Notes: generated by a model from the letters alone, not told the origin. A stretch of DNA of 64,000 bases from DATJPD01 sp035506575 (GCA_035506575.1 DATJPD010000125.1:1-64000); one strand, 5' to 3'; shown: positions 1-10,202, numbered from the stretch's first letter. A program made the numbers and translations.

Positions 1-429
1 GATGAACACGATGCCGGCCGCGTCCAGGGCCTCGGCGAAGCGCGCATTCTCGGACAGGAAGCCGTAGCCCGGATGCACCGCTTGGGCGCCGGTGCTCCGG
101 CACGCGGCCACGATCGCCTCCACGTTGAGGTAGCTCTCGGCTGACGGCGGCGGGCCGATGCGCACCGCCTCGTCCGCCTCGCGCACATGCGGTGCCTCGA
201 GGTCGGCATCGGAGTAGACCGCCACGGTCGCAATGCCGAGCCGCTTGCAGGTGCGGATGACCCGGCAGGCGATCTCGCCGCGGTTGGCGATCAGGATCTT
301 GGCGAACGGCGGCTTGGCGGACGACGTCGCCGCACCTGGAACGGCGCGCGGGCTGTTCGCCTTGAGACTGGCCGGGCGGGGTTTCCGGCGCGGAGAGGAG
401 TTCCGCGCCGGCTTGCGGCGTGATGACAT
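1..429 (-). CDS. pccA: Propionyl/acetyl-CoA carboxylase alpha subunit, biotin carboxylase N-terminus (partial)
   Basis: Only the first 143 codons are in the window; the gene runs off the left edge. The protein carries the biotin carboxylase start motif (KILIANRGEIACR, about residues 44-56) and the HPGYGFLSEN motif of the biotin-carboxylase N-terminal domain. With the beta subunit just upstream it should carboxylate propionyl-CoA (or acetyl-CoA) to methylmalonyl-CoA using ATP and bicarbonate. The only in-frame ATG/GTG/TTG start is the ATG at 427-429. It gives about 42 extra residues, rich in Arg, Lys, Ser and Pro, before the usual family start. That extension is odd, and a weak ribosome site leaves the true start uncertain. 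Confidence 0.9.
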   Translation of the reverse strand, partial: MSSRRKPARNSSPRRKPRPASLKANSPRAVPGAATSSAKPPFAKILIANRGEIACRVIRTCKRLGIATVAVYSDADLEAPHVREADEAVRIGPPPSAESYLNVEAIVAACRSTGAQAVHPGYGFLSENARFAEALDAAGIVFI

Positions 430-480
430 CAGGAGTCGACTATAGGGGCGAAAACCGTCCGCGGCCAAGCCCGCCCGCCG

Positions 481-2013
<1,533 letters not shown>

Positions 2014-2091
2014 GGATCTGCCTCTGCCGACTCCGGACCGCGTTGACGTGCGGATAAGCAAAGGTACCGCACATGCGGGCAACGGCCAATT

Positions 2092-2745
2092 CTACGGATG
2101 CAGCAGCGGCTGGACCCCATTCCAGATGATCTGGATTCCGATGCACAGGAGGATGAAGGCGGACAGGCGGACCACCACGTTGGTGCCGCTCTCGCCGAGG
2201 CGGATGATGACCCGCTCCGCATAGCGATAGCAGAGGAAGACCGTGACGGCGACGGCCAGAAGCCCGGCGACGCCGCCCGCCGCCGCCAGGGCGAGATCGC
2301 GAAGCCCCGTGGCCTGATGCGGCCATTGGCTGCCGAGCGTGATCGCGACCGCGATCGACCCGGGGCCGACGGTGAGCGGCATGGTCAGCGGATAGAACGC
2401 ATCCACCCGCCGATCCGTGGTGACCGCAGCACCCGCGTCGCTGTGATCCGGGAGCTCCGTGGTCGCATGCAGCAGCTTCCAGCCGAAGGTCGCCACCACC
2501 AGCCCGCCCGCGATCTGCACGATGGGAAGCGTGATGCCGAAGAACTCGAGGACATAGGAGCCGACGACCAGCGAGCCGAGGAGCAGGAAAAACCCGTTCA
2601 CCGCCACGTGCAGCGCGAGCTTGTCGCGCTCGGCCCGCTGCAGATGGCGCGTCAGCCCGAGGAAGATCGGCGCCCCGCCCACCGGGTCGACGATCGGGAA
2701 CAGGCCGGCATAGACGAGGAGGAACGAGTTCAGGACCGAGCTCAT
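2092..2745 (-). CDS. MarC family integral membrane protein
   Basis: A 217-residue protein with about six hydrophobic segments and the family blocks PIVDPVGGAPIF near the N-terminus and MPLTVGPGSIAVAITL mid-protein. This identifies the MarC (formerly UPF0056) family of inner-membrane proteins. The biochemical role of the family is not established; the name comes from the mar locus and does not prove a role in drug resistance. The start ATG (2743-2745) lies 21 bases after the ATP12 stop codon, and the gene is followed by pccB, consistent with a leftward housekeeping operon. Confidence 0.9.
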   Translation of the reverse strand: MSSVLNSFLLVYAGLFPIVDPVGGAPIFLGLTRHLQRAERDKLALHVAVNGFFLLLGSLVVGSYVLEFFGITLPIVQIAGGLVVATFGWKLLHATTELPDHSDAGAAVTTDRRVDAFYPLTMPLTVGPGSIAVAITLGSQWPHQATGLRDLALAAAGGVAGLLAVAVTVFLCYRYAERVIIRLGESGTNVVVRLSAFILLCIGIQIIWNGVQPLLHP

Positions 2746-2766
2746 GGCGCCCCTCTCACCAGCCGG

Positions 2767-3492
2767 TTACGCCAGCAGCCGGAAAAAGCGCTCGGCGAGC
2801 TCGAGGTCGGCGCGCACGCCCGCCCGGCGCTGGGTCGCTTCCCAGTCCTCTCCCCATTTTTCGATCTGGTAGCTCGCGTCGAGCTCGGCTGCGTCGAACG
2901 CCTGACGGGCATCGAGCCGGCCGTCCGCCATGGCGAGCCCGATGACGAGCGAGCCCGAGGCGGCGACCGCGACCGACACTCCGGTCAGCCGCCACGCGTC
3001 GAACCCGGCGATGACCGTGCGCAGGGCCTCGAGGCTCGCCGGGCTCTGCGGCTTGGCGAGGATGCCCGTCGTCACCGCCAGCAGCGCGTCATGACGCAGC
3101 GCCAGCCAGTCGAGCAGCGGCTGCCAGGTGGCGCGCTGGCGCGCCGCGAGCTCCGGCGGATGCTCGGCGCGGTGGCACAGGAGCTCGGTCTCCGCATAGG
3201 CGAGGAGCTGGCCCTCGATATCGCCGCGGTGGCGGCCGATGCGGTCGAGGGCCGTGCTCGCCATGTCCACGAGCGGCATCGCCGCAGCGCGCAGCCTGCC
3301 CGGGCCCGCCTGCGCGCCGGGCTCGCGCAGCTCGGCGGCGAGCGCCTCGGCCAGCGCCCGGGTCGGCACCACGACCTCCACGCCTTGGGGCGTGCGCAAG
3401 GGCCGCCCGTCGACGACCAGCGCGAACCCGCCCGCGCCCGGCACGATCCTGGTCTCGCGCTTGGCCGCTGGCCGGTCCGCCGGGGCCGTCAC
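2767..3492 (-). CDS. ATP12-family F1 ATP synthase assembly chaperone
   Basis: A 241-residue protein matching the ATP12 chaperone family, found in mitochondria and alphaproteobacteria, which binds the F1 alpha subunit before hexamer assembly. Diagnostic stretches are the FALVVDGRPLRTP block, LLAYAETELLCHRA, the QPLLDWL segment and the C-terminal DASYQIEKWGED. The start codon is GTG at 3490-3492, sharing four bases (GTGA) with the stop of the AsmA gene, which implies translational coupling. Placement between a HAD phosphatase locus and a propionyl-CoA carboxylase beta gene is typical for alphaproteobacteria. Confidence 0.93.
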   Translation of the reverse strand: MTAPADRPAAKRETRIVPGAGGFALVVDGRPLRTPQGVEVVVPTRALAEALAAELREPGAQAGPGRLRAAAMPLVDMASTALDRIGRHRGDIEGQLLAYAETELLCHRAEHPPELAARQRATWQPLLDWLALRHDALLAVTTGILAKPQSPASLEALRTVIAGFDAWRLTGVSVAVAASGSLVIGLAMADGRLDARQAFDAAELDASYQIEKWGEDWEATQRRAGVRADLELAERFFRLLA

Positions 3493-6134
3493 TTGCCGAA
3501 CAGCCCGCGCAGATTGCGCTGGATGCCTTGCCCGAGGTCCTGGATCGGATCGCTCGGCTGCTTCTTCGGCGCGGGGGCTGGGGCGGGCTGCGCCGCCGGC
3601 GGTGCGGAAGGTGCCGCGGCTTTGCCGCCTGTCGTGGCGGAAGCCGTGCGCTCCGCCTTCGCATAGGCGGCGTTGCAGATCTTCTGCTCGGGCGGCGTCT
3701 GGTCGCCGCCGAACAGCGAGTTGAGGACGTTCCCCGGCTGGCGCAGGATATCGTCGATGACGTTGCCGACGAGCCCGGCCGCCGCCTGCCCGACATCGGG
3801 CTCGAAGTCGGGGTTTGCGAGCGTGCCGCCGACATGGATCGGCGGCATCAGGCTCAGCAGGTTCGTCACCTTCGTATGGGTGTCGAGACCGATGTCGAGC
3901 TCTTCGGTCTTGAAGTTGATGGTGCCTGACCCGTCGAGCGTCAGCCGGCCTGTGTCGGCCAGGAGCACGCGGCTTTTGGCGATGCCGTTGCTGACGTCGA
4001 AGCGGGTCACCAGGCAGTGCAAGGTCGTGCGCTCGAGCTTCGGCAGCGACTTGCCCACGACATCGGTGAGACCGCCCAGCCCCAGCATGTCCGTGTAGCG
4101 AGCCCGGAACGTGCCCGGCCCGATCCCGAGGAACACGGTGCCGTTGAGGCTGCCCATGATCGCGCGCACGCTGCTGCCCGCCCCTGTCAGGTCAAGGTCG
4201 GCATTGGTCATGCCGCCATTGACCAGATCCTGGCCCGGAACCTCCTCGTCGATCTTCTGAAGCGACACGTTCTTGATTGCGAACTTGAACGCGCTGGCGC
4301 CGCTCTTGCCTTGGACCGAGAGCGCACCTGTGATCTCTCCGTCGCCGATGGTGGTCGAGACCGGCGTGACCGACAGGTTCCCGTCGTGCAGGCTCATCTG
4401 CAAGGTGGTGTCGTGGAACTCCGGCCCGTCGGGCATGCGGATCGCCGCCGCGCGATAACGCAGGTCGGCGTCGGCCGCGTCGAGGAGTGCCAGCGGCAGC
4501 GGGTCGGCGGGAAACACCCGCCCATCCCCGGCAGGCTTGGGCGGCGGCGCCTGCGGGCCGCCCTGCGCCCGACGTGATTTTTTGAGCGCCGGCATGACCT
4601 TGCCGAGATCGATCATCGTCGACGAGAGCTCGGCACTCGCCGCCGGCTTGGCGCCCGCCAGCGACAGCGCGCCGTTGCCGCCGACGTCGCTGCCCTCGGC
4701 GGTGATGGCGAGCCCGGTGAGCGCGTAGCGCTGCGGGCCCGCATCGGCGACCTTGCCGCTCATCGACACGGGGCCTGTCAGCGGCAGGCCGAGCTTGAAC
4801 TCATCAGCCACGGCCGCGAGGTCCTGCGCGTGCGCGTCCACCGTGAGCGCATAGCCCTTGCCCGCCAGCGGGTCCTGGATCGCTCCGCTGACCGCGAGCT
4901 TGAGCCCGGGATCGTGGCCGAGATCGAGCCGGACCGACGGCAGGGCGATGCGGTCGGGACCGTCCGCCAGCTTGACCGCCAGCTTGTAGGGTCCGAGCGG
5001 AGGGAACTGCGGCAGGCCGTTGGGCGCGCCGGGCAGGACCAGCCCGGACAGGGATCCGATCTCCTGGCCGGAGGCGGTCAAGTCGAGGGCGATGCCCTTG
5101 AGGGCGATCAGCTCGCGCACGCCACCGCCCACCTGCAGCCGCAGGAGATCGGCCCGGCCCGCGTCGATTGATGCGTCGGCGAGCGAGGGCACCCCGCCTG
5201 TCGCGGCATCCGCGGGACCGGCATCGACGATATGGAGATCGGCCTTCAGAGGCCCGATCTTCGGCAGCGGAAACGTGCCGAAATGCGCGTCGCGCGAGAA
5301 GTCGGCGATCTGCGCCATCTCGCTCGTGCCGGCCGTCACGTGGAGGTCGTAGCCCTTCGCCTCGAGGGGCTGCGCGAAATTCCCCTGGATGCGCACGACG
5401 GTGTCCGTGGCGCCGAGCTTGGCCGTGATGTCGAGCGGATGCGGCGTGCCGCGGGTGCCCAGCGATGCGAGCGAGCTGAGGCTGCCGCCGATCTCGGCGT
5501 AGAAATCGTTGTAGGTGCCGTTGATGTCGATCTTGAGCGGTGCGGCCGGGTTGTCCGCGCTGAGTGCCAGGTGCCCGAGCGAGAAGCGCCGCGTCTCCTT
5601 GATCTGTCCGTCATGGAACTGCAGCAGCACGCCTTCGATATAGAGATCGTGAATCTCCGGCAGGCGGATCTCGCTGCCCGGACTCTGCTTGGACGCCGTG
5701 GCGGCGGGCGCCGATTTCGCTGCGGCCTGGGCGGCCGCGGACTGGAGGAACTCCCAGTTGCCGACACCCTTGGCATCTGTCTCGAGCAGGATGTCGGCGT
5801 CGATCAGCTTCAGATGCGCCACGCTGATGGTGCCGAACAGGAGCGGCAGCAGGTTGATCTGGACCTCGAACTGCTTGACCACGGCCATCTGCGGCCGCGA
5901 GCCCCAGGACGCGTTCGCGAATTCCACGTCGTTGGCCACGAGGCTCGGCGAGAGCCCGAGCTTGATCTGGAAATCCGAGCCGATCTTGAACTGGCGCCCG
6001 GTGGCCTCCGTGACCTTTTGCTCGATCGTGCCGCGGTACTTGCTGAAGTCGATGCTCATCAGCGCCGCGAACGCGCCTCCCACGGCGAGCACGAGGACCG
6101 CGAGAACCGACAGCAGGATGGTTCTCAGCCGCAT
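3489..6134 (-). CDS. AsmA family inner-membrane protein
   Basis: An 881-residue protein that opens with one transmembrane segment (about residues 5-25) and then a long, beta-rich periplasmic part, the layout of AsmA/TamB-like proteins thought to act in lipid transfer between membranes. The AsmA signature (KYRGTIEQKVTEATGRQFKIG and the following domain) comes right after the membrane segment, and the C-terminal AsmA_2-like domain spans roughly residues 600-800. The tail is Ala/Pro rich and ends in LRGLFGK. The start at 6134 was chosen because the longer frame (to 6647) reads the HAD gene out of frame and has no conserved residues. The gene lies 5 bases after the HAD stop and overlaps the ATP12 start. 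Confidence 0.88.
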   Translation of the reverse strand: MRLRTILLSVLAVLVLAVGGAFAALMSIDFSKYRGTIEQKVTEATGRQFKIGSDFQIKLGLSPSLVANDVEFANASWGSRPQMAVVKQFEVQINLLPLLFGTISVAHLKLIDADILLETDAKGVGNWEFLQSAAAQAAAKSAPAATASKQSPGSEIRLPEIHDLYIEGVLLQFHDGQIKETRRFSLGHLALSADNPAAPLKIDINGTYNDFYAEIGGSLSSLASLGTRGTPHPLDITAKLGATDTVVRIQGNFAQPLEAKGYDLHVTAGTSEMAQIADFSRDAHFGTFPLPKIGPLKADLHIVDAGPADAATGGVPSLADASIDAGRADLLRLQVGGGVRELIALKGIALDLTASGQEIGSLSGLVLPGAPNGLPQFPPLGPYKLAVKLADGPDRIALPSVRLDLGHDPGLKLAVSGAIQDPLAGKGYALTVDAHAQDLAAVADEFKLGLPLTGPVSMSGKVADAGPQRYALTGLAITAEGSDVGGNGALSLAGAKPAASAELSSTMIDLGKVMPALKKSRRAQGGPQAPPPKPAGDGRVFPADPLPLALLDAADADLRYRAAAIRMPDGPEFHDTTLQMSLHDGNLSVTPVSTTIGDGEITGALSVQGKSGASAFKFAIKNVSLQKIDEEVPGQDLVNGGMTNADLDLTGAGSSVRAIMGSLNGTVFLGIGPGTFRARYTDMLGLGGLTDVVGKSLPKLERTTLHCLVTRFDVSNGIAKSRVLLADTGRLTLDGSGTINFKTEELDIGLDTHTKVTNLLSLMPPIHVGGTLANPDFEPDVGQAAAGLVGNVIDDILRQPGNVLNSLFGGDQTPPEQKICNAAYAKAERTASATTGGKAAAPSAPPAAQPAPAPAPKKQPSDPIQDLGQGIQRNLRGLFGK

Positions 6135-6139
6135 GCCCG

Positions 6140-6823
6140 TCAGCCGTTGAGGCGCGTGAGGGCGGCCGGCAGCTCGGCGAACGAGGCGATCGTGGTCTCG
6201 GCCCCCGCGGCGACCAGTTCCGCCGGATCGTGGTAGCCCCACTCGACCCCGAGCGCGCGCACGCCCGCGCGCTGCGCCATCACCATGTCGAACGTCGTGT
6301 CGCCGATCATCACGGTGTCGGCGGCGGTCACGCCGGTCTCTGCCATGGCGCGCTCGAGCATCGCCGGATCGGGCTTGCCCGGTCCCATGTCGCCGCACTG
6401 GAGCGTCAGGAAGCGGCGCTCGAGGCCATGCCGTTCCAGCACGGCAAGGAGCCCGCGCTTGGACTTGCCGGTCGCCACCCCCAAAAGCCAGCCGCCCGCC
6501 TCGACCGCCGCCAGAGCCGCGAGCGCGCCCTCGAACAACGGCTCGTCGTGGCCGGCCTGCTGGCGCAGCTTGAAGAACGCGTCCTTGTAGGCCTCGACCA
6601 GGCGGTCGTGACGCGCCCCCTCGCCTGGAACCAGGCGCGCCATGCATTCGGCAAGCGGCAGGCCGATGATCCGCCGCACGTCGGCGATGGTCGGCGCCTC
6701 GAGCCCTTCCTGCGAGAACGCGCTCGCCATGCAGGCGACGATCGCATGCTGGCTGTCAACCAGCGTGCCGTCGCAGTCGAACACCGCCAGGCGGAGTCGT
6801 CTATCTGTCGTCAGTGTCGCCAT
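6140..6823 (-). CDS. HAD-superfamily hydrolase, phosphoglycolate phosphatase/pyrophosphatase-like
   Basis: A 227-residue HAD subfamily IA phosphatase. Motif I is FDCDGTLVDS, with nucleophile Asp16 and acid/base Asp18. Motif II is the Thr in VATGKSKRG, motif III the Lys in KPDPAML, and motif IV is MIGDTTFDM. A helical cap lies between residues 25 and 95. The substrate cannot be told from the sequence; phosphoglycolate or pyrophosphate are common for near relatives. The start ATG at 6823 is preferred because motif I then sits at the usual distance from the N-terminus; an in-frame start at 6862 is possible. It is the first gene of the run HAD-AsmA-ATP12-MarC-PccB-PccA. Confidence 0.9.
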   Translation of the reverse strand: MATLTTDRRLRLAVFDCDGTLVDSQHAIVACMASAFSQEGLEAPTIADVRRIIGLPLAECMARLVPGEGARHDRLVEAYKDAFFKLRQQAGHDEPLFEGALAALAAVEAGGWLLGVATGKSKRGLLAVLERHGLERRFLTLQCGDMGPGKPDPAMLERAMAETGVTAADTVMIGDTTFDMVMAQRAGVRALGVEWGYHDPAELVAAGAETTIASFAELPAALTRLNG

Positions 6824-6900
6824 TGCCCGCGCGATTCTGGCGCGCCCGCGCGGGCAAGGCAAATCGCAATTGCGCGGGCGCTGCCCCCCCGGGCTCGCGC

Positions 6901-7539
6901 CTAGGCGGCCTGCCGGCGCGCCTGCTCTTCCTTGTACAGCGCCAGCTCTTCGGCCATGGCCTTGGCCACGCTCGGACGCTTCTGCAGGCGCTGGAAGTAA
7001 GCCTGCACGTGGGGAAACTTGGCGAGATCGATGCCGGCGAACCCGGCCCAGTTCAGCACCGTCGCCAGATAGCAGTCGGCGATGGTGAAGCGGTCGAGCA
7101 GGAACTCGGCCTCCTCGAGGTAGTCGTCGAGCACCTTGAAGCGCAACTCGGCCTTGTCGCGCGCGAACGCCTTCGCCCCCTCGGGGGCCGCCGGGCTGAG
7201 CAGCGGCGTGAATACGAGCTTGTGCAGCTCCGACGTCACGAAGTTCAGCCAGCGCTGGAGCTTGTAGCGCTCATTGCGCCCGGCCGGCGGCGCCAGCCCT
7301 GAATCCGGGTACTGGTCGGCCACGTACTGCAGGACCACCGGGTTCTCGGTCAGGATCTCGCCCTCTTCGGTGCGCAGCGCCGGCACCTGGCCCATCGGGT
7401 TGACGGCCAGGTAATTGGAGCCGTCGGCGAGGCGCTTGGACTTGCCGTCCACGTACACGAACCGGGCGGCCGCCCCGGCCTCGTAGAGCGCGATGCGCGT
7501 GGCCATCGAGCAGGCGAGCGGAGAGAAATACAATTCCAT
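6901..7539 (-). CDS. Glutathione S-transferase, beta-class-like
   Basis: A 212-residue cytosolic GST. The thioredoxin-like N-terminal domain (about 1-80) starts MELYFSPLACS, placing Cys10 at the position used by bacterial beta-class enzymes. NPMGQVPAL carries the cis-proline loop, and ENPVVLQYVADQ ends the glutathione-binding domain. A helical C-terminal domain follows (about 90-205). It should conjugate or reduce thiol adducts with glutathione; the substrate is unknown. The gene is divergent from a TetR regulator, and the 70-bp space between them holds two operator-like palindromes, so it is probably the main target of that regulator. Confidence 0.92.
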   Translation of the reverse strand: MELYFSPLACSMATRIALYEAGAAARFVYVDGKSKRLADGSNYLAVNPMGQVPALRTEEGEILTENPVVLQYVADQYPDSGLAPPAGRNERYKLQRWLNFVTSELHKLVFTPLLSPAAPEGAKAFARDKAELRFKVLDDYLEEAEFLLDRFTIADCYLATVLNWAGFAGIDLAKFPHVQAYFQRLQKRPSVAKAMAEELALYKEEQARRQAA

Positions 7540-7556
7540 CGCAACCTCCGTGTTTG

Positions 7557-7582
7557 ATTTTTGTACCGTATTGTATAAAAAT
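7557..7582. promoter_or_regulatory. Operator-like palindrome 1 (GST/TetR intergenic)
   Basis: Two 10-bp arms, ATTTTTGTAC (7557-7566) and GTATAAAAAT (7573-7582), are inverted repeats with 9 of 10 positions matching and a 6-bp spacer. The site lies 18 bp upstream of the GST start codon. Its centre is 40 bp from that of palindrome 2, about four helical turns, so two dimers would bind one DNA face. I infer binding by the adjacent TetR protein. Confidence 0.65.
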
Positions 7583-7596
7583 AGAGACGGTCAAGG

Positions 7597-7622
7597 ATTT
7601 TTATTCGATATGGTACAAAAAT
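7597..7622. promoter_or_regulatory. Operator-like palindrome 2, overlapping the tetR start
   Basis: Arms ATTTTTATTC (7597-7606) and GTACAAAAAT (7613-7622) form an imperfect inverted repeat (8 of 10) with the same 6-bp spacer as palindrome 1; the right arm is the exact complement of palindrome 1's left arm. The site covers the ATG of the TetR gene (7610-7612), so a bound repressor would also block its own synthesis. Confidence 0.6.
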
Positions 7623-8260
7623 CATCCCCCGCGAAACGCGGCCGCCCTCGCGCCTATGACGAGGAGACGGCGCTCGCGCAGGCGATGCGCGTGTTCTGGA
7701 CCGGCGGCTACGCGGCGACTTCTTTGGACGAGCTCAGTGCCGCCACGCGCATGAACCGCCCGAGCCTCTACGCGGCCTTCGGCGACAAGCAGGCCCTTTA
7801 TCGCACCCTGATCGAGCGCTACCGCGCGATGGCACGGGCCGCGATGGCCGAGGCGCTCGCCGGCCGGCCGCTGCGCGAGGGGCTCCGGCGCGTGTACGAT
7901 GGCGCCCTTTCGATCTATTTCGGCGGCAAGGAGCCGCGCGGCTGCTTCATGATCGGCACCGCGGTGACCGAGGCGGCGTCGGACCGTACGGTGCGCGCGT
8001 CGTTGAACGAGGGTTTGCGCGAGATCGATGCGGCCTTCGAGGCACGCTTGCGCCAGGCCCGGGACGACGGCGAGCTCGCGCGCGGCACCGATCCCGCGGC
8101 GCTGGCGAAGCTCGCCTCGGGCACGCTCTATTTTCTCGCGATCCGCTCGCGCGCCGGCGAGCCGCGCACGGTTCTGGAGCGCGCCGCGGACGACGCCATC
8201 GGCCTGATCTGCGGCGCGCCGCGTCGCGAGACTTCGGCGCAGGCCGGAGCGTCGGAGTGA
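7610..8260 (+). CDS. TetR/AcrR family transcriptional regulator
   Basis: A 216-residue regulator. The helix-turn-helix spans about residues 15-60 (TSLDELSAATRMNRPSLYAAFGDKQ). The C-terminal ligand domain contains GCFMIGTA, typical of TetR proteins that act next to GST, oxidoreductase or efflux genes. The ATG at 7610 is preferred over an upstream in-frame start at 7493, which would run through the operators and add unconserved residues; an AAGG sequence lies at 7593-7596. It is divergent from the GST gene and probably controls both, with a small electrophile or thiol-reactive compound as a possible ligand (inference). Confidence 0.9.
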   Translation: MVQKSSPAKRGRPRAYDEETALAQAMRVFWTGGYAATSLDELSAATRMNRPSLYAAFGDKQALYRTLIERYRAMARAAMAEALAGRPLREGLRRVYDGALSIYFGGKEPRGCFMIGTAVTEAASDRTVRASLNEGLREIDAAFEARLRQARDDGELARGTDPAALAKLASGTLYFLAIRSRAGEPRTVLERAADDAIGLICGAPRRETSAQAGASE

Positions 8261-8326
8261 CCGGCGCCGCGGGGACGCGCTAAACTCGGTTGTTCAGGGC
8301 GGGGGAACACGAAGGGCGTGACTGTC

Positions 8327-9733
8327 ATGAGCATGGCACCCGAAGTCCAGACCCTGTTCGCGAGCTTGCGCCAGACCGCGAAGCCTCAGGTGGCGCTGGC
8401 GATCGAAAAGCACGTCGAGACCGCCCCCGACCGCGATCTCTGCCGCATCAATCCACTGCACTTCGCGGCCGCGGCCGGGTTCGATGCCGACGACGTGATC
8501 GCCACCTACCTCCACGCGGCGCGCCTGGGCATCTTCGAGCTTGCCTGGAATGTCTTCTGCCCGAGCTGCAGCGGGGTGCTCGAATCCGCGGCGACTCTCA
8601 AATCGATCAAGGAAGTCGAGTACACCTGTGCCTTCTGCGATGCGAGCTACGAGCCGAAGCTCGACGAGGTGGTGGAGGTGACGTTCACGGTGAACCCGCG
8701 CGTCCGCCACATCGCCGCGCACGAGCCTCACACCCTGCCCGTGTGGGAATACTACCGGCAGGTCTTCTGGAGCTCGGGCATCGATCTCCCGGACGACGAC
8801 GCCTTCCGCAAGGTCATCGACACCGCGACCCTGGATGCGACCGAGTTGCCGCCCGGCGGCAAGGCCATCCTGTCGCTGCAACTGCCGGACACGCCGGTCA
8901 TCATCTGCGACCCCGTCGTGCACACGAGCCAGCTGCTCAACGTCAAAGGCGAGACGGCGCGCGAGCGGCAGAACTTCAACTTCGTCCTGACCAAGGGGCA
9001 AGGCCCCGTCGGCGCCGCCGAGATGCGGCCGGGGGCGATCCGCATCGCGATCGAGAATCGGACCAACCAGCGCACCATCCCGACGGTCTGGATCGCCGGC
9101 GACGCGCTGCACGCGCTCCTGGCCGCGCGGCGTCCCTATCTCACGGCCAAGCATCTCCTGACGAATCAGACCTTCCGCGATCTCTACCGCACTGACACGC
9201 TGGATCTCGATCAGCGCCTGAAGATCACCAGCCTCACCTTCCTGTTCACGGACCTCAAAGGATCGACGGAGCTCTACGACCGCGTCGGCGACCTGGTCGC
9301 GTTCGACCTGGTCAACCAGCACTTCCGCGTCTTGAATGAGATCGTGGCATCCGAATCGGGTGCGGTCGTGAAGACGATCGGCGATGCGATGATGGCCACC
9401 TTCCCCACCCCCGACCGCGCGCTGTCCGCGGCCTTTCGCATGCGCACCGCCATCCATGACCTCGACCAGGATCTGTTGCTCAAGATCGGGCTCCACGAAG
9501 GGCCGTGCCTCGCGGTCGTGCTCAACGAGCGGCAGGATTTCTTCGGGCAGACCGTCAACATCGCGGCGCGCGTCCAGGGCCTTGCCGACTCGCACGCCAT
9601 CCTCGCCACCCGCCAGGTGGTGGAGAACCAGGCGGCGGCCCGGGTTCTGCAGAAGCTCGGCATAGCACCGCAGGAGCAGAAGCTGCCGCTCCGCGGCATC
9701 ACCGACCGGATGACGATCTACGCGCTGCCGTAA
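8327..9733 (+). CDS. Class III adenylyl cyclase with N-terminal zinc-ribbon (DUF5939-like) domain
   Basis: A 468-residue cyclase. The N-terminal part (about 1-270) resembles the DUF5939 sensor region found with cyclases and carries a two-pair cysteine knuckle: Cys78-x2-Cys81 and Cys101-x2-Cys104. The class III catalytic domain spans about 295-460. Metal-binding residues are Asp309 (LFTDLKGST) and Asp353 (KTIGD). Lys349 and Asp404 occupy the adenine-selecting positions, and Asn411 and Arg415 (NIAAR) the transition-state positions. All key residues are therefore present, and the product should be cAMP. The start ATG at 8327 has GAAGGG 10 bases upstream; the GTG at 8318 sits too close to it. No membrane segment is visible, so the enzyme is likely soluble and responds to an unknown signal. 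Confidence 0.9.
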   Translation: MSMAPEVQTLFASLRQTAKPQVALAIEKHVETAPDRDLCRINPLHFAAAAGFDADDVIATYLHAARLGIFELAWNVFCPSCSGVLESAATLKSIKEVEYTCAFCDASYEPKLDEVVEVTFTVNPRVRHIAAHEPHTLPVWEYYRQVFWSSGIDLPDDDAFRKVIDTATLDATELPPGGKAILSLQLPDTPVIICDPVVHTSQLLNVKGETARERQNFNFVLTKGQGPVGAAEMRPGAIRIAIENRTNQRTIPTVWIAGDALHALLAARRPYLTAKHLLTNQTFRDLYRTDTLDLDQRLKITSLTFLFTDLKGSTELYDRVGDLVAFDLVNQHFRVLNEIVASESGAVVKTIGDAMMATFPTPDRALSAAFRMRTAIHDLDQDLLLKIGLHEGPCLAVVLNERQDFFGQTVNIAARVQGLADSHAILATRQVVENQAAARVLQKLGIAPQEQKLPLRGITDRMTIYALP

Positions 9734-9736
9734 ACG

Positions 9737-10144
9737 CTAGTCCTTCGGCGTCGCGGCACCGCCCGGTGCTCGCTCTTCCGGCGCCGGCTGGAGGCGGTCG
9801 AGGATCTTCTTGCGCACGTCGGGGTCCGTGCGGGCGCGGTCGACGATCGAATTGTATTCTTCGACCGACAGCCCCTGGTCGTTGACCGCCTTGGCGAGCT
9901 CGCCGCCTGCTTGTTCCGCGATCTTCTCCCGCTCGGCCGGATCGGCCTGCGCCAGCTGGTGCTCGTAGTTCTGCCGCAGGAACGCCACGCGCGCGATCGC
10001 CGCGGCGGCCTGGTCCAGCTTCTCATTCGAAAGCTGTGGGGCCGCCTGGGAGTTGGGAGAAGCGGACGGAGCCTGCGCGTTCGCGGACGGCATGGCGAGC
10101 GCGCCGGCCGCCGCGAGCATCATGACCAAAAAGCTACGCCTCAT
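9737..10144 (-). CDS. DUF4168 domain secreted protein
   Basis: A 135-residue protein with a Sec signal peptide (MRRSFLVMML, Ala-rich core, ANA cleavage site near residue 23) and a DUF4168 domain in the mature part (LDQAAAAIARVAFLRQ through LSVEEYNSIVDRAR to DPDVRKKIL). It should be periplasmic or exported; the function of the family is not known. The start at 10144 gives a proper signal peptide, whereas the longer frame to 10282 would put 46 charged residues in front of it. It is convergent with the cyclase, with 3 bases between the stops, and 58 bases from the end of the catabolic operon, so it may be transcribed from that operon or from its own promoter. Confidence 0.85.
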   Translation of the reverse strand: MRRSFLVMMLAAAGALAMPSANAQAPSASPNSQAAPQLSNEKLDQAAAAIARVAFLRQNYEHQLAQADPAEREKIAEQAGGELAKAVNDQGLSVEEYNSIVDRARTDPDVRKKILDRLQPAPEERAPGGAATPKD

Positions 10145-10202
10145 GACCGCTCGAACCGATCGCGGCCGATAAGGTTCCCGGGATTCTGCCGGTCGGTATT
10201 TG

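Noticed and set aside
8294..9595. 433-residue frame antisense to the adenylyl cyclase
   Set aside because: The sense frame has every catalytic residue of class III cyclases; the antisense translation shows only low-complexity charged sequence.
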